From Ramlibacter cellulosilyticus (GTDB lineage Bacteria > Pseudomonadota > Gammaproteobacteria > Burkholderiales > Burkholderiaceae_C), in the NCBI RefSeq assembly GCF_014297465.1, contig NZ_JACORT010000001.1, forward strand, positions 868,001 through 932,000: 64,000 bases of DNA, in the 5' to 3' direction. The notes beneath the pieces were generated by a model. The model was not told where the DNA came from, made no database searches, and saw only the letters and a program-made list of their open reading frames with translations. Of this stretch, positions 24,660 to 34,568 are shown piece by piece. Position numbers and translations under genes: made by a program. Within the stretch, counting starts at the first letter, position 1, and each line of letters begins with the position of its first letter.

Positions 24660-24800
24660 CTGCAATCTCCTTGACTGGATTCGGGTGGGGTGCGGCACAT
24701 TACGTATCCGCTGCCCCCTTAAACTGCGCGGCTCTCGCCATCGATCGCCGCCTGGTCACCATCTGCGCACCGGGCCCGGCATTTCAAGGGATCTCCTGTG

Positions 24801-26072
24801 ATGAAAAAAACGCGCCGCGCCGTCTTGAAAACGCTGGCCGCGTCGGCATTTCTCCCCGCCTTCGCTTCCGCCCAGCCTGCACCGCCCACGATCCGCCTCG
24901 CGATGATCGAGGGCCTCTCCGGCGGCAATGCCAACGGGGGCGAGGCCGTGTACCGCAACCTGGTGTGGGCGGTGGAGCGCGTCAACCAGCGCGGTGGCGT
25001 GCGCACCCGCGACGGCCAGCGCCTGCTGGAGCTCGATCGCCACGACAGCAAGGGCACCATCGAGGAGGCACTCTCCGCGCTGCGTTCCGCGGTGGACCGG
25101 GGCGCGCGCGTGATCCTGCAGGGCAACTCCTCGGCGGTGGCCGCCGCGTTGATCGATGCCATCGAGCGCCACAACGAGCGCGAGCCGGACAAGCGCGTGG
25201 TGTTCCTGAACTACTCCGCGGTCGACCCGATCCTCACGAACGAGAAGTGCAGTTTCTGGCACTTCCGCTTCGACGCGCACGCCGACATGCGCATGGCCGC
25301 GCTCATGTCGGTGCTGAAGGACGACGCGTCGGTGAAGTCCGTGTACCTGATGAACCCGGACTACAGCTTCGGACAGGCCGTGCAGCGCGAGGCGAAGCGG
25401 CAGCTCGCCCTGCAGCGCCCGGACGTCAAGGTCGCGGCGGAGGAACTGCACCCGCTGCTGAAGATCAAGGACTTCGCGCCCTATGCCGCGAAGATCCAGG
25501 CGAGCGGCGCGGACGCCGTGATCACCGGCAACTTCTCGAGCGACCTCACGCTGCTGGTGAAGGCGGCGCGCGAGGCGGGCTTCGACGGCCGCTTCTACAC
25601 CTTCTACGGCAATGCGCTCGGCGCGCCCGCGGCGATGGGCGAGGCAGGCATCGGCAAGGTCGTGGCCGTGGCCGACTGGCTGCCCAACGTGCCGGCGAAG
25701 CAGAGCGAGGACTTCTACCGCTCCTTCCGCGCGCGCTACCCGAAGCCCGCCGACGACTACGTGCACATGCGCATGCAGCTCGTGATCGAGGCGCTGGCGC
25801 AGGCCATCGAGAAGGCGGGCACCGCGGAAGCCGTGCCGCTGGCCAACGCGCTGGAGAACGTCGACGTGCGCTTCGCCGGCTGGGTGGGCCGCATGCGCGC
25901 CGCCGACCACCAGTTCCAGCAGCCGCTCGTGGTGGGCCTCATGGACCGCCAGGGCACGCCCGGCGTGCAGTTCGACGTCGAAGGCTCCGGCTACGGCTTC
26001 CGCGTGATCCGCCAGTTCCCGCCGACGAAGGTGGAGATGCCGCATTCGTGCCGGATGGTTCGGCCGACTTGA
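24801..26072 (+). CDS. ABC transporter substrate-binding protein (branched-chain amino acid type)
   Basis: This 423-residue periplasmic protein starts with a twin-arginine-like signal ([20 protein letters not shown], cleaved after ASAQ). The body matches the leucine/isoleucine/valine-binding (Peripla_BP_6) family: [80 protein letters not shown]. No permease or ATPase genes are nearby, so it is an orphan receptor. The ATG at 24801 is preferred over the GTG three bases earlier. A large hairpin repeat follows its stop. Confidence 0.88.
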   Translation: MKKTRRAVLKTLAASAFLPAFASAQPAPPTIRLAMIEGLSGGNANGGEAVYRNLVWAVERVNQRGGVRTRDGQRLLELDRHDSKGTIEEALSALRSAVDRGARVILQGNSSAVAAALIDAIERHNEREPDKRVVFLNYSAVDPILTNEKCSFWHFRFDAHADMRMAALMSVLKDDASVKSVYLMNPDYSFGQAVQREAKRQLALQRPDVKVAAEELHPLLKIKDFAPYAAKIQASGADAVITGNFSSDLTLLVKAAREAGFDGRFYTFYGNALGAPAAMGEAGIGKVVAVADWLPNVPAKQSEDFYRSFRARYPKPADDYVHMRMQLVIEALAQAIEKAGTAEAVPLANALENVDVRFAGWVGRMRAADHQFQQPLVVGLMDRQGTPGVQFDVEGSGYGFRVIRQFPPTKVEMPHSCRMVRPT

Positions 26073-26084
26073 AGGCGGGATCGG

Positions 26085-26229
26085 ACAGCCGGACGCAGAA
26101 GACGCAGAAGTTGCGCAGAAGTCGCAGAAGAACATCCGAAGAAGGATGGAAGGTCTTCCGTCTTCTCTTTTCCTCCTTCTCTTCTTTTGCGTCTTCTGCG
26201 TAACTTCTGCGCCTTCTGCGTCCGGCTGT
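26085..26229. repeat. Large inverted repeat with tandem GACGCAGAAG units (copy A)
   Basis: The arms start ACAGCCGGACGCAGAAG and end with the complementary CTTCTGCGTCCGGCTGT. Each arm contains three or four tandem near-identical decamers of the type GACGCAGAAG. It fills most of the 188-base gap between the binding-protein and aminotransferase genes. Sister copies are at 34454-34568 and 48893-49011. Confidence 0.92.
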
Positions 26230-26260
26230 TGGGTTTTCGACTTTCCCCGACAATCCCCCC

Positions 26261-27415
26261 ATGCGCCAGACCGTCCTCGACCTCGAAGAATCCAAGATCC
26301 GCGAAGTGGCCAACGCCGGCATGGGGCGCGCCGACGTGCTGCCGTTCTGGTTCGGCGAGAGCGACGAGGTCACGCCGGACTTCATCCGGCAGGCGGCGAT
26401 CGCCTCCCTGCAGAACGGCGAGACCTTCTACGCGCACAACCTGGGCCTGCCGGAGCTGCGCGAGGCGATCTCGGCGTACGCCTCCAAGCTGCACGGGCCC
26501 GTGGGCACCGACCGCATCGCCGTCACCTCGGGCGGCGTCAACGCGCTGATGCTCGCCTGCCAGGCCGTGGTGGACGCGGGCGACGAAGTGGTGGCGGTCA
26601 CGCCCGTCTGGCCCAACCTGCCGGCCCAGGCGCTGATCATGGGCGCGAAGCTCAAGCGCGTCTCGCTGACGCCGAAGGACGGCGCGTGGACGCTGGACCT
26701 GCAGAAGCTGCTCGATGCGATCACGCCCGCCACGCGCCTCCTGATCGTGAACGCGCCGAACAACCCCACGGGCTGGACCCTGTCGCGCGACGAGCAGCAG
26801 GCGATCCTGGCGCACTGCCGCCGGACCGGCACCTGGATCCTTGCCGACGAGGTGTACGAGCGGCTCTACTACGAGCCGACGGCCCAGGGCTGCGCCCCCA
26901 GCTTCCTGGACGTCGCCGCGCCCGACGACCGCCTGGTCGTGGCGCACAGCTTCTCCAAGAGCTTCCTCATGACCGGCTGGCGCCTGGGCTGGCTGGTGAT
27001 GCCGCCCGCCATGACGCACCACATGGGCAAGCTGATCGAGTTCAACACCTCCTGCGCCAGCGTGTTCACCCAGCGGGCGGCGGTGGAGGCGATGCGCCGC
27101 ACCGACGAGGTGACGCCGCGCGTGGTGGCGCACCTGAAGCACTGCCGCGACACCCTGGTGCCCCTGCTGCAGGCGATCCCGCGGGTGGAACTGGCGCCGG
27201 CCAAGGGCGGCATGTACGCCTTCTTCAAGCTGGACGGTTTCGACGATTCGCTGGCGCTGGCGAAGCGGCTGGTGGCCGAGGCAGGGATCGGGCTGGCGCC
27301 GGGCAACGCGTTTGCGCCGGAAGCGCAGGGGTGGCTGCGGTGGTGCTTCGCGTCGAAGGACCTGGCGCGGTTGAGGCAGGGCGTCGACCGGCTGGCGACC
27401 TGGCTGGCGCGGTGA
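26261..27415 (+). CDS. Pyridoxal-phosphate-dependent aminotransferase, class I/II
   Basis: This 384-residue fold-type I enzyme has the expected landmarks: substrate loop [28 protein letters not shown], cofactor-phosphate motif [20 protein letters not shown], the Asp-Tyr pair [13 protein letters not shown], the PLP lysine in [16 protein letters not shown], and the C-terminal arginine in [10 protein letters not shown]. It resembles aspartate/aromatic or Met-type aminotransferases; the substrate is undecided. The ATG is preceded by GACAAT at 6 bases and by no Shine-Dalgarno, a leaderless-type layout. Repeats flank it on both sides. Confidence 0.92.
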   Translation: MRQTVLDLEESKIREVANAGMGRADVLPFWFGESDEVTPDFIRQAAIASLQNGETFYAHNLGLPELREAISAYASKLHGPVGTDRIAVTSGGVNALMLACQAVVDAGDEVVAVTPVWPNLPAQALIMGAKLKRVSLTPKDGAWTLDLQKLLDAITPATRLLIVNAPNNPTGWTLSRDEQQAILAHCRRTGTWILADEVYERLYYEPTAQGCAPSFLDVAAPDDRLVVAHSFSKSFLMTGWRLGWLVMPPAMTHHMGKLIEFNTSCASVFTQRAAVEAMRRTDEVTPRVVAHLKHCRDTLVPLLQAIPRVELAPAKGGMYAFFKLDGFDDSLALAKRLVAEAGIGLAPGNAFAPEAQGWLRWCFASKDLARLRQGVDRLATWLAR

Positions 27416-27421
27416 GTCCGT

Positions 27422-27497
27422 GCTGGGGTCGCCTGCGGCGAACCCAGCCTACAGCCGCGCCCCTTCGTAGGCTGGGTTGCGCGAAGCGCACCCCAGC
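27422..27497. repeat. Intergenic hairpin repeat, GTAGGCTGGGTT family
   Basis: Left arm 27422-27452 (GCTGGGGTCGCC...AACCCAGCCTAC) and right arm 27467-27497 (GTAGGCTGGGTTGCGCGAAG...CCCCAGC) form an imperfect hairpin just after the aminotransferase stop and just before the rpsO promoter. Confidence 0.9.
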
Positions 27498-27522
27498 AAA
27501 AGCGCCCCTTCTCCCCCTCGGC

Positions 27523-27528
27523 TATAAT
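27523..27528 (+). promoter_or_regulatory. rpsO -10 box
   Basis: A perfect TATAAT in the context GGCTATAATCC, 84 bases before the rpsO ATG. No good -35 box is visible at 16-18 bases. The same context precedes rpsU on the other strand at 2352. Confidence 0.6.
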
Positions 27529-27612
27529 CCTGCGGTTCTGCATCTCGCGGAACGCACGTGGGGCCGCAATTCCGGCAGCCCCTCGCAAGTCAACAACTTT
27601 CAAGGAATCCCC

Positions 27613-27876
27613 ATGACCGCCATCAACAAGGCAGAGGTCGTCGCCGCCAACGCGCGCGCCGCCAACGACACCGGCAGCCCGGAAGTGCAAGTCGCCCTCC
27701 TGACCGCCCGCATCAACGAACTCACCCCGCACTTCAAGACGCACGCCAAGGACCACCACGGCCGCCGCGGCCTGCTGCGCATGGTGAACCGCCGCAAGAG
27801 CCTGCTCGCCTACCTGAAGGACAAGGACGCCGAGCGCTACACGGCCCTGATCGCCAAGCTGGGCCTGCGCAAGTAA
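27613..27876 (+). CDS. rpsO: 30S ribosomal protein S15
   Basis: This 87-residue protein is full-length S15 and binds 16S rRNA early in small-subunit assembly. Landmarks are [36 protein letters not shown] and [19 protein letters not shown]. An AAGGA ribosome site stands 6 bases before the ATG. An intrinsic terminator follows, then pnp, the usual rpsO-pnp order. S15 commonly represses its own mRNA by binding the leader; the 84-base leader here was not analysed for that fold. Confidence 0.98.
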   Translation: MTAINKAEVVAANARAANDTGSPEVQVALLTARINELTPHFKTHAKDHHGRRGLLRMVNRRKSLLAYLKDKDAERYTALIAKLGLRK

Positions 27877-27893
27877 GCAGCCCCGCCCGCATG

Positions 27894-27932
27894 AACGCCT
27901 GAGACGGTTTCCAGACTGCCTCAGGCGTTTTT
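27894..27932 (+). terminator. Intrinsic terminator after rpsO
   Basis: A 9-base stem (ACGCCTGAG / CTCAGGCGT) with a 16-base loop is followed by TTTTC. It ends 17 bases after the rpsO stop begins its tail and would separate rpsO from pnp. Confidence 0.8.
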
Positions 27933-27958
27933 CACTTCGGAGCAACCCGAAACCGCAG

Positions 27959-28035
27959 GGATTAGGGATTAGGGGTTAGGGGCTAGGGAACGGAAGTGTT
28001 TCCCTAGACCCTAGCCCCTAACCCCTAGCCCCTAC
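27959..28035. repeat. Telomere-like inverted repeat (TTAGGGG units) between rpsO and pnp
   Basis: The left arm is built from heptamers of the type ATTAGGG, TTAGGGG and CTAGGG; the right arm is its complement with one unit more (CCCTAG, CCCCTAA, CCCCTAG). The loop is about 8 bases (CGGAAGTG). The stem is about 30 base pairs and the element ends 33 bases before the pnp start. Confidence 0.9.
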
Positions 28036-28067
28036 GGAGAGCTCCACAACCAATGAGAGAACAAGCC

Positions 28068-30401
28068 ATGAGCATCTTCAACAAGGTCACCAAGTCGTTC
28101 CAGTGGGGCAACCACACCGTCACGCTGGAAACGGGCGAGATCGCGCGCCAGGCATCCGGCGCCGTGCTGGTCAACATCGACGACACCGTGGTGCTCGCCA
28201 CCGTGGTCGGCTCCAAGACCGCCAAGCCGGGCCAGGACTTCTTCCCCCTGACCGTCGACTACATCGAGAAGACCTACGCCGCCGGCAAGATCCCCGGCTC
28301 GTTCTTCAAGCGCGAAGCGAAGCCGTCCGAACTCGAGACGCTGACCTCCCGCCTGATCGACCGCCCGATCCGCCCGCTGTTCCCCGAGGGCTTCTACAAC
28401 GAGGTGCACGTGGTCATCCACACCATCTCGCTGAACCCCGAGGTCGACGCCGACATCGCCGCCATGATCGGCGTGTCCGCCGCGCTGTCCATCTCCGGCA
28501 TCCCGTTCAACGGCCCGATCGGCGCCGCGCGCGTGGGCTACGTCAACGGCGAGTACGTGCTGAACCCGGGCCCGACCGCCCGCAAGATGTCCGACCTGGA
28601 CCTCGTGGTCGCCGGCACCGAGTCCGCCGTGCTGATGGTGGAGTCCGAGGCGCAGCAACTGTCCGAGGAAGTGATGCTGGGCGCCGTGGTGTTCGGCCAC
28701 GAGCAGGGCAACATCGCCATCAACGCCATCCACGAACTGGTGCGCGAAGCCGGCAAGCCGGTGTGGGACTGGCAGGCCCCGGCCAAGGACGAATCCTTCG
28801 AGGCGAAGGTGCGTGAGCTGGCCGAGGAGAAGATCCGCGCCGCCTACCAGATCCGCAGCAAGCAGGCCCGCACGCAGGCCCTGCGCGACGCCGGCGCGTC
28901 CGTGCAGGCCGCGCTGAAGGAGCAGGGCGTCGACTTCGACCCGATCAAGGTCGACAACCTGGTGTTCGAGATCGAGGCCCGCGTGGTGCGCAGCCAGATC
29001 CTCTCCGGCGAGCCGCGCATCGACGGCCGCGACACGCGCACCGTGCGCCCCATCGAGATCCGCACCGGCGTGCTGCCCCGCACCCACGGCTCCGCGCTGT
29101 TCACGCGCGGCGAGACGCAGGCGCTCGTGATCTCCACGCTGGGCACCGAGCAGGACGCGCAGCGCATCGACGCGCTGGCCGGCGAGTACCAGGACCGCTT
29201 CCTGTTCCACTACAACATGCCTCCCTTCGCCACCGGTGAAGTGGGCCGCATGGGCTCCACCAAGCGCCGCGAAGTGGGCCACGGCCGCCTGGCCAAGCGC
29301 GCGCTGATCCCGCTGCTGCCCTCGAAGGAAGAGTTCCCCTACGTGATGCGCGTGGTCTCCGAGATCACCGAGTCCAACGGCTCCTCCTCCATGGCGTCCG
29401 TCTGCGGCGGCTGCCTGGCGCTGATGGATGCCGGCGTGCCGATGAAGGCCCACGTGGCCGGCATCGCCATGGGCCTGATCAAGGAAGGCAACCGCTTCGC
29501 GGTGCTGACCGACATCCTGGGCGACGAGGACCACCTCGGCGACATGGACTTCAAGGTCGCGGGCACCGTGAACGGCGTGACCGCCCTGCAGATGGACATC
29601 AAGATCCAGGGCATCACCAAGGAGATCATGCAGGTCGCCCTGGCGCAGGCCAAGGAAGCGCGCATGCACATCCTGGGCAAGATGCAGGAAGCCCTGGGCG
29701 AGGCGAAGCAGGACGTGTCCAACTTCGCACCGCGCCTGTACACGATGAAGATCAACCCCGAGAAGATCCGCGACGTGATCGGCAAGGGCGGCGCGGTGAT
29801 CCGCGCGCTGACGGAAGAGACAGGCACGCAGATCGACATCGCGGAAGACGGCACCATCACCATCGCCTCCACCGACGCCGGCAAGGCCGAAGAGGCGAAG
29901 AAGCGCATCGAGCAGATCACCGCGGAAGTGGAAGTCGGCAAGGTGTACGAAGGCCCGGTCACCAAGATCCTGGACTTCGGCGCGCTGATCAACCTGCTGC
30001 CCGGCAAGGACGGCCTGCTGCACATCAGCCAGATCGCCCACGAGCGCGTGGAGAAGGTCACCGACTACCTGTCCGAAGGCCAGGTCGTGAAGGTCAAGGT
30101 GCTCGAGACGGACGACAAGGGCCGCGTGAAGCTGTCCATGAAGGCGCTGACCGAGCGTCCGGAAGGCATGCCCGAGCGCGAGCCACGCGAGCCCCGTGGC
30201 GACCGCCCGCCGCGCGGCGAGTACCGTGGCGACCGCGGTGATCGCGGCGACCGCGGCGACCGCGGCGACCGTGGCGACCGCCCCCCGCGCGAGTCGCGTG
30301 AGCAGCGCGAGCCCCGTGGCGAGCAGCAGCGCGACCCGCGCGAGCCGCGTCCGGAGCCGCAGCAGGAATCCGGCAACCCCGAAGGCGGCAGCCAGCAGTA
30401 A
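28068..30401 (+). CDS. pnp: Polyribonucleotide nucleotidyltransferase (PNPase)
   Basis: This 777-residue enzyme degrades RNA from the 3' end with phosphate. Two RNase PH-like domains are joined by a helical linker; the second carries the catalytic core ([20 protein letters not shown] in approximate form, and [17 protein letters not shown]). A KH domain ([20 protein letters not shown]) and an S1 domain ([32 protein letters not shown]) follow. The C-terminus is a disordered Arg/Gly/Asp/Glu/Pro tail with six exact RGD units. The start at 28068 ([11 protein letters not shown]) fits the family better than the ATG 15 bases upstream. A large stem lies in the leader, where RNase III-dependent autoregulation acts in other bacteria. 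Confidence 0.97.
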   Translation: MSIFNKVTKSFQWGNHTVTLETGEIARQASGAVLVNIDDTVVLATVVGSKTAKPGQDFFPLTVDYIEKTYAAGKIPGSFFKREAKPSELETLTSRLIDRPIRPLFPEGFYNEVHVVIHTISLNPEVDADIAAMIGVSAALSISGIPFNGPIGAARVGYVNGEYVLNPGPTARKMSDLDLVVAGTESAVLMVESEAQQLSEEVMLGAVVFGHEQGNIAINAIHELVREAGKPVWDWQAPAKDESFEAKVRELAEEKIRAAYQIRSKQARTQALRDAGASVQAALKEQGVDFDPIKVDNLVFEIEARVVRSQILSGEPRIDGRDTRTVRPIEIRTGVLPRTHGSALFTRGETQALVISTLGTEQDAQRIDALAGEYQDRFLFHYNMPPFATGEVGRMGSTKRREVGHGRLAKRALIPLLPSKEEFPYVMRVVSEITESNGSSSMASVCGGCLALMDAGVPMKAHVAGIAMGLIKEGNRFAVLTDILGDEDHLGDMDFKVAGTVNGVTALQMDIKIQGITKEIMQVALAQAKEARMHILGKMQEALGEAKQDVSNFAPRLYTMKINPEKIRDVIGKGGAVIRALTEETGTQIDIAEDGTITIASTDAGKAEEAKKRIEQITAEVEVGKVYEGPVTKILDFGALINLLPGKDGLLHISQIAHERVEKVTDYLSEGQVVKVKVLETDDKGRVKLSMKALTERPEGMPEREPREPRGDRPPRGEYRGDRGDRGDRGDRGDRGDRPPRESREQREPRGEQQRDPREPRPEPQQESGNPEGGSQQ
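30225..30278 (+). repeat. Six tandem 9-base repeats coding RGD in pnp
   Basis: Six consecutive near-identical nonamers (CGYGGYGAY, mostly CGCGGCGAC) lie in frame in the pnp tail and encode six RGD tripeptides. Such arrays change length easily by slippage, so the copy number may vary among strains. Confidence 0.9.
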
Positions 30402-30413
30402 GGCCGAAGCGCC

Positions 30414-31403
30414 ATGAAGGCCATCGAGATCACGCAGTACGGCGCGCCGGAAGTGCTGCGCGCCGGCGAGCGCCCGGACCCCGTCGCGGGTGCGGGCGAG
30501 GTGCTGATCCGCGTCGCTGCCAGCGGCGTGAACCGGCCCGACGTGCTCCAGCGCACCGGCAACTACCCGGTACCGCCGGGCGCGTCCGACATCCCCGGCC
30601 TCGAAGTGGCGGGCACCATCGTGGGCGGCGACGCTGCCGCGATGGCGGCCGCCGGCTTCAAGCCGGGTGACCGCGTCTGCGCGCTCGTGGCCGGCGGCGG
30701 CTACGCCGAACTGTGCGTCGCGCCGGTGGGCCAGTGCCTGCCGGTGCCCGAGGGCCTGAGCGACATCGAGGCGGCCTCGCTGCCCGAGACCTTCTTCACC
30801 GTGTGGAGCAACGTCTTCGACCGCGGACGCCTGCAGCCGGGGGAGACTTTCCTCGTGCAGGGTGGCACCAGCGGCATCGGCGTGACGGCGATCCAGATGG
30901 CGAAGGCCATGGGCGCGTCCAGGGTGATCGCCACGGCGGGTTCGGACGACAAGTGCCAGGCCTGCCTGAAGCTCGGCGCCGACGCGGCCATCAACTACAG
31001 GACGCAGGACTTCTCCGAGGAAGCGAAGAAGCTCACCGACGGCAAGGGCGTGGACGTGATCCTCGACATGGTCGCCGGCAGCTACGTCGACCGCGAGGTG
31101 AAGTGCGTGAATGAAGACGGCCGCATCGTGATCATCGCGGTGCAGGGCGGCACGAAGAGCGAGTTCAACTCGGGCCTCGTGCTCCGCCGCCGCATCACGA
31201 TCACCGGTTCCACGCTGCGCCCGCGGCCGGTCGCCTTCAAGGAGGCGATCGCGCAGTCGCTGAAGAAGAACATCTGGCCGCTGATCGAGGCGAAGAAGAT
31301 CCAGCCCGTGATCTTCAAGACCTTCGCCGCGGCGGACGCGGCGCAGGCCCATGCCCTGATGGAGTCCAACCAGCACGTGGGCAAGATCGTCCTGACCTGG
31401 TGA
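30414..31403 (+). CDS. NAD(P)H-quinone oxidoreductase, zinc-free MDR family
   Basis: This 329-residue protein belongs to the quinone-oxidoreductase/PIG3 branch of medium-chain dehydrogenases. It begins [20 protein letters not shown], has the catalytic-side motif [20 protein letters not shown], and the NADPH-binding segment [20 protein letters not shown]. Zinc ligands of alcohol dehydrogenases are absent. It would reduce quinones or reactive enones with NADPH in the cytoplasm. It lies 12 bases after pnp and 7 bases before tpiA, so it may be co-transcribed with both. Confidence 0.93.
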   Translation: MKAIEITQYGAPEVLRAGERPDPVAGAGEVLIRVAASGVNRPDVLQRTGNYPVPPGASDIPGLEVAGTIVGGDAAAMAAAGFKPGDRVCALVAGGGYAELCVAPVGQCLPVPEGLSDIEAASLPETFFTVWSNVFDRGRLQPGETFLVQGGTSGIGVTAIQMAKAMGASRVIATAGSDDKCQACLKLGADAAINYRTQDFSEEAKKLTDGKGVDVILDMVAGSYVDREVKCVNEDGRIVIIAVQGGTKSEFNSGLVLRRRITITGSTLRPRPVAFKEAIAQSLKKNIWPLIEAKKIQPVIFKTFAAADAAQAHALMESNQHVGKIVLTW

Positions 31404-31410
31404 AGAACGA

Positions 31411-32172
31411 ATGACGGACAAGAAGAAGCTGATTGCCGGCAACTGGAAGATGAACGGCAACCTGGAGGCCAACGACGCGCTGGTGCGCGCGCTGGTGGCG
31501 GGGATGAAGGATGCTGCCTGCGACGTGGCGGTCTGCGTGCCGGCGCCTTACCTGGCGCAGGTGCAGATGCTGCGCCACGGCGCGAAGCTGGACCTCGGCG
31601 CGCAGGACGTGTCGCAGCACGCTTCGGGTGCCTACACCGGCGAGGTGTCGGCGCCCATGCTGCGCGAGTTCGGCGTGCGCTACGCGATCGTCGGCCACTC
31701 CGAGCGCCGCCAGTACCACGGCGAGACCGACACGCTGGTGGCGGAGAAGGCGAAGACGGCGCTCGCGCACGGCATCACGCCCATCGTGTGCGTGGGCGAG
31801 ACGCTCGCGGAACGCGAAGCCGGCAAGACCGAGGAAGTGGTGAAGCGCCAGCTGGCTGCCGTGATCCACGTCAACGGCCACTGCATCAGCGAGATCGTCG
31901 TCGCGTACGAGCCCGTGTGGGCCATCGGCACCGGCAGGACGGCCACGCCGGAGCAGGCGCAGCAGGTGCATGCGCTGCTGCGCAAGCAGCTCGCCGCGGC
32001 CACCGGCCACGCCGGGCGCGTGCACATCCTCTACGGCGGCAGCATGAACGCCGCCAACGCGGCCAGCCTGCTGGCGCAGCCGGACATCGACGGCGGCCTC
32101 ATCGGCGGCGCATCGCTGAAGGCACCCGATTTCCTGCAGATCATCGCCGCCGCTTCGCGCAGCGCGGCCTAA
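31411..32172 (+). CDS. tpiA: Triosephosphate isomerase
   Basis: This 253-residue TIM-barrel enzyme interconverts dihydroxyacetone phosphate and glyceraldehyde-3-phosphate. Catalytic residues are all in place: Asn/Lys in [12 protein letters not shown], His in [14 protein letters not shown], Glu in [17 protein letters not shown], and the phosphate-binding loop ILYGGSMN and [13 protein letters not shown]. It is followed by secG after 25 bases, the standard order upstream of nuo in this group. Confidence 0.98.
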   Translation: MTDKKKLIAGNWKMNGNLEANDALVRALVAGMKDAACDVAVCVPAPYLAQVQMLRHGAKLDLGAQDVSQHASGAYTGEVSAPMLREFGVRYAIVGHSERRQYHGETDTLVAEKAKTALAHGITPIVCVGETLAEREAGKTEEVVKRQLAAVIHVNGHCISEIVVAYEPVWAIGTGRTATPEQAQQVHALLRKQLAAATGHAGRVHILYGGSMNAANAASLLAQPDIDGGLIGGASLKAPDFLQIIAAASRSAA

Positions 32173-32197
32173 AGACAAAGTACGGAGTGATTGAAGA

Positions 32198-32647
32198 ATG
32201 AATTTCCTGCTGACCCTCGTCCTGGTCGTCCAGATCCTGACGGCCCTGGGCATGATCGGCCTCATCCTGATCCAGCACGGCAAGGGCGCGGACATGGGTG
32301 CGGCTTTCGGCAGCGGCGCGTCCGGCAGCCTGTTCGGCGCCACCGGCAGCGCGAACTTCCTGTCCCGCACCACCGCGATCCTGGCCGCCGTGTTCTTCGC
32401 GTGCACGCTGGCGCTGGCCTACTTCAGCCACAGCGTGAAGCCGGCCAGCTCCGGCTCCGTCCTCGAGCACTCGGCCCCGGCCACCGCGCCTGCGGCGCCC
32501 GCGTCGTCCGACGGCGGCCCGAACCCGGCCAACCAGATCCCGGCCGGTGCTTCCACCGTGCCCGCACCGCAAGGCCCGGCGACCACGCCGGCCACCACGG
32601 TGCCGGTCGCCCCCGCTTCCGGTGCGGCGCAGATCCCGACGAAGTAA
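32198..32647 (+). CDS. secG: Preprotein translocase subunit SecG
   Basis: This 149-residue membrane protein assists SecYE. It has the two expected transmembrane segments (LLTLVLVVQILTALGMIGLI; TAILAAVFFACTLALAYFS) joined by the conserved cytoplasmic loop QHGKGADMGAAFGSGASGSL, FGATGSANFLSRTT. The C-terminal half is a low-complexity Ala/Pro/Thr tail longer than in enteric SecG. A hairpin and tRNA-Leu follow. Confidence 0.96.
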   Translation: MNFLLTLVLVVQILTALGMIGLILIQHGKGADMGAAFGSGASGSLFGATGSANFLSRTTAILAAVFFACTLALAYFSHSVKPASSGSVLEHSAPATAPAAPASSDGGPNPANQIPAGASTVPAPQGPATTPATTVPVAPASGAAQIPTK

Positions 32648-32658
32648 GCGTTCGTCAG

Positions 32659-32698
32659 CGAAACAGGCGCCATGCACGGCAGTAGGGCGTCTGTTTCG
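32659..32698. terminator. Inverted repeat after secG, possible terminator
   Basis: CGAAACAGGCGCC (32659-32671) pairs with GGCGTCTGTTTCG (32686-32698) at 12 of 13 positions. It starts 11 bases after the secG stop. No T run follows, so termination is only possible, not certain; it could also be a processing site upstream of the tRNA. Confidence 0.45.
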
Positions 32699-32781
32699 GA
32701 GTACACTTAGTGGTTGTCCGGATAGGCACGCGGTTCTCCACGAAACGCAAGCCCTCAGAGCCTCTCCGGGACGTTCAGATA

Positions 32782-32866
32782 GCCGACGTGGTGAAATTGG
32801 TAGACACGCTATCTTGAGGGGGTAGTGGCGAAAGCTGTGCGAGTTCGAGTCTCGCCGTCGGCACCA
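32782..32866 (+). tRNA. tRNA-Leu (anticodon GAG)
   Basis: An 85-base tRNA with the 3' CCA encoded. The acceptor arm pairs GCCGACG with CGTCGGC. The D-arm region is GTGGTGAAATTGGTAGACAC, the anticodon stem CTATC/GGTAG encloses the loop TTGAGGG (anticodon GAG), a long class II variable arm follows, and the T-arm holds GTTCGAGTC. It reads CTC and CTT codons. It lies between secG and nuoA, as in related bacteria. Confidence 0.97.
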
Positions 32867-32922
32867 AACAAGAGCCTGCCGGGCACCGCCCCGGCAGGCC
32901 GCGCACCCGACAAGCCGCCACG

Positions 32923-33294
32923 ATGAACCTCGACCAGTACCTTCCTGTCCTCCTGTTCATCCTCGTCGGCATCGGCGTCGGTGTCGCTCCCCAGGGCCTC
33001 GGCTGGCTGATCTCCAAGGGGATCGGCGTCCACAAGCCGGACGCGGCCAAGAACTCTCCCTACGAATGCGGCTTCGAGGCCTTCGAGGACGCGCGCATGA
33101 AGTTCGACGTGCGCTACTACCTCGTCGCCATCCTCTTCATCCTGTTCGACCTGGAAATCGCCTTCCTCTTCCCGTGGGCGGTGGCGCTGAAGGAGATCGG
33201 TCCCGTGGGCTTCTGGTCCATGATGGTCTTCCTCGCCATCCTGGTCGTCGGCTTCGTCTACGAGTGGAAGAAGGGCGCGCTCGACTGGGAATGA
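32923..33294 (+). CDS. nuoA: NADH-quinone oxidoreductase subunit A
   Basis: This 123-residue membrane subunit of complex I has three transmembrane helices and the conserved loop [20 protein letters not shown] and [15 protein letters not shown] that lie near the quinone site. It opens the nuo operon, 56 bases after tRNA-Leu. The start [11 protein letters not shown] fits the family. Confidence 0.97.
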   Translation: MNLDQYLPVLLFILVGIGVGVAPQGLGWLISKGIGVHKPDAAKNSPYECGFEAFEDARMKFDVRYYLVAILFILFDLEIAFLFPWAVALKEIGPVGFWSMMVFLAILVVGFVYEWKKGALDWE

Positions 33295-33334
33295 TCCCCG
33301 CGCGGCCCCCCACAGCTTCCAAGAAAGTTCCGAG

Positions 33335-33814
33335 ATGGCAAACCAAGGCATTCTTGAAAAAGGTGTCGTGACCACGACCGTCGACACGGTCATCAACTGG
33401 GCCAAGACCGGCTCGCTGTGGCCGATGACGTTCGGCCTCGCGTGCTGCGCCGTGGAGATGATGCACGCGGGCGCCGCGCGCTACGACATCGACCGCTTCG
33501 GCATGCTGTTCCGCCCCAGCCCGCGCCAGTCCGACCTGATGATCGTGGCCGGCACGCTGTGCAACAAGATGGCGCCGGCGCTGCGCAAGGTGTACGACCA
33601 GATGGCCGAACCGCGCTGGGTGCTCTCCATGGGCACCTGCGCCAACGGCGGCGGCTACTACCACTACAGCTATTCCGTGGTGCGCGGCTGCGACCGCATC
33701 GTGCCGGTGGACGTGTACGTGCCCGGCTGCCCGCCGACGGCCGAGGCGCTGCTGTACGGCATCATCCAGTTGCAGCAGAAGATCCGCCGCACCCAGACGA
33801 TCGCGAGGGCTTGA
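33335..33814 (+). CDS. nuoB: NADH-quinone oxidoreductase subunit B
   Basis: This 159-residue peripheral subunit carries the N2 [4Fe-4S] cluster that passes electrons to quinone. Cluster motifs are visible: [29 protein letters not shown] and [16 protein letters not shown]. The tandem CC of the N2 site is present. nuoC follows almost at once, with an ATG 2 bases after its stop. Confidence 0.98.
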   Translation: MANQGILEKGVVTTTVDTVINWAKTGSLWPMTFGLACCAVEMMHAGAARYDIDRFGMLFRPSPRQSDLMIVAGTLCNKMAPALRKVYDQMAEPRWVLSMGTCANGGGYYHYSYSVVRGCDRIVPVDVYVPGCPPTAEALLYGIIQLQQKIRRTQTIARA

Positions 33815-33816
33815 GC

Positions 33817-34437
33817 ATGCAAGGAAACCTCGCGGCGGTCTCGCCCGCTCCCGAAGCCGTGCGCGACGCGGTCGTTGCCGCGCTCGGCGACAAGGCGAAG
33901 CGCGTCGACCTGAAGCACGGCGAAGTGACGGTGATCGTCACGGCCGCCAACTACCTCGCGGCCGCGCGCATCCTGCGCGACCACGAGAGCTGCCGCTTCG
34001 AGCAGCTGCTCGACCTGTGCGGCGTCGACTACTCCGAATACAAGATGGGCGACTGGGACGGCCCGCGCTACGCCGTCGTCTCGCACCTGCTGTCCGTGAG
34101 CCTGAACCAGCGCGTGCGCCTGCGCGTGTTCGCGGCCGACGACGAACTGCCCGAGGTGGACTCGCTGGTCGACCTGTGGACCTCCGCCAACTGGTTCGAG
34201 CGCGAAGCCTTCGACCTGTACGGCATCGTGTTCGTGGGCCACATGGACCTGCGCCGCATCCTCACCGACTACGGCTTCATCGGCCATCCCTTCCGCAAGG
34301 ACTTCCCGGTCTCCGGCCACGTGGAAATGATCTACGACGCCGAGCGCAAGCGCGTGGTCTACCAGCCCGTGACGATCGAGCCGCGCGAGATCACGCCGCG
34401 GATCATCCGCGAGGAAAACTACGGGGGGCTGCAGTGA
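33817..34437 (+). CDS. nuoC: NADH-quinone oxidoreductase subunit C
   Basis: This 206-residue subunit of the peripheral arm starts [20 protein letters not shown]. The 30-kDa signature is clear: [40 protein letters not shown] and [16 protein letters not shown]. The start 2 bases after nuoB agrees with tight coupling. Unlike the other early junctions it is separated from the next gene (nuoD) by 156 bases containing a large repeat. Confidence 0.97.
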   Translation: MQGNLAAVSPAPEAVRDAVVAALGDKAKRVDLKHGEVTVIVTAANYLAAARILRDHESCRFEQLLDLCGVDYSEYKMGDWDGPRYAVVSHLLSVSLNQRVRLRVFAADDELPEVDSLVDLWTSANWFEREAFDLYGIVFVGHMDLRRILTDYGFIGHPFRKDFPVSGHVEMIYDAERKRVVYQPVTIEPREITPRIIREENYGGLQ

Positions 34438-34453
34438 ACTCCCGAACTTCCGG

Positions 34454-34568
34454 ACATCCGAACGCAAAGGGCGCAAAGGTTCCGCAAAAGACGCAAAAGG
34501 ACTTCCAGGTCCTTGAAGGTTTCTTTTGCGTCCTTTGCGTAGATTTTGCGTCCTCTGCGTTCGGATGT
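34454..34568. repeat. Large inverted repeat with tandem GACGCAAAAG units (copy B), inside the nuo operon
   Basis: The arms begin ACATCCGAACGCAAAGG and end with CTGCGTTCGGATGT. Each contains tandem units of the GCGCAAAGG / GACGCAAAAG type. The centre is ACTTCCAGG. It occupies the nuoC-nuoD gap, where related operons normally have a few bases, and would form a long stem in the polycistronic mRNA. Confidence 0.92.

Noticed and set aside
24660..24800. Sigma-32 promoter for hsp20
   Set aside because: I could not find a convincing CTTGAA and CCCCATNT pair at suitable spacing on the minus strand.
26085..26229. CRISPR array suspected because of tandem units
   Set aside because: Units are only about 10 bases, directly adjacent, without spacers, and arranged as an inverted repeat; there are no cas genes.
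27959..28035. A chromosome end or linear plasmid telomere
   Set aside because: The TTAGGGG-like units are inside the chromosome between rpsO and pnp and form an inverted repeat of limited size; normal genes continue on both sides.
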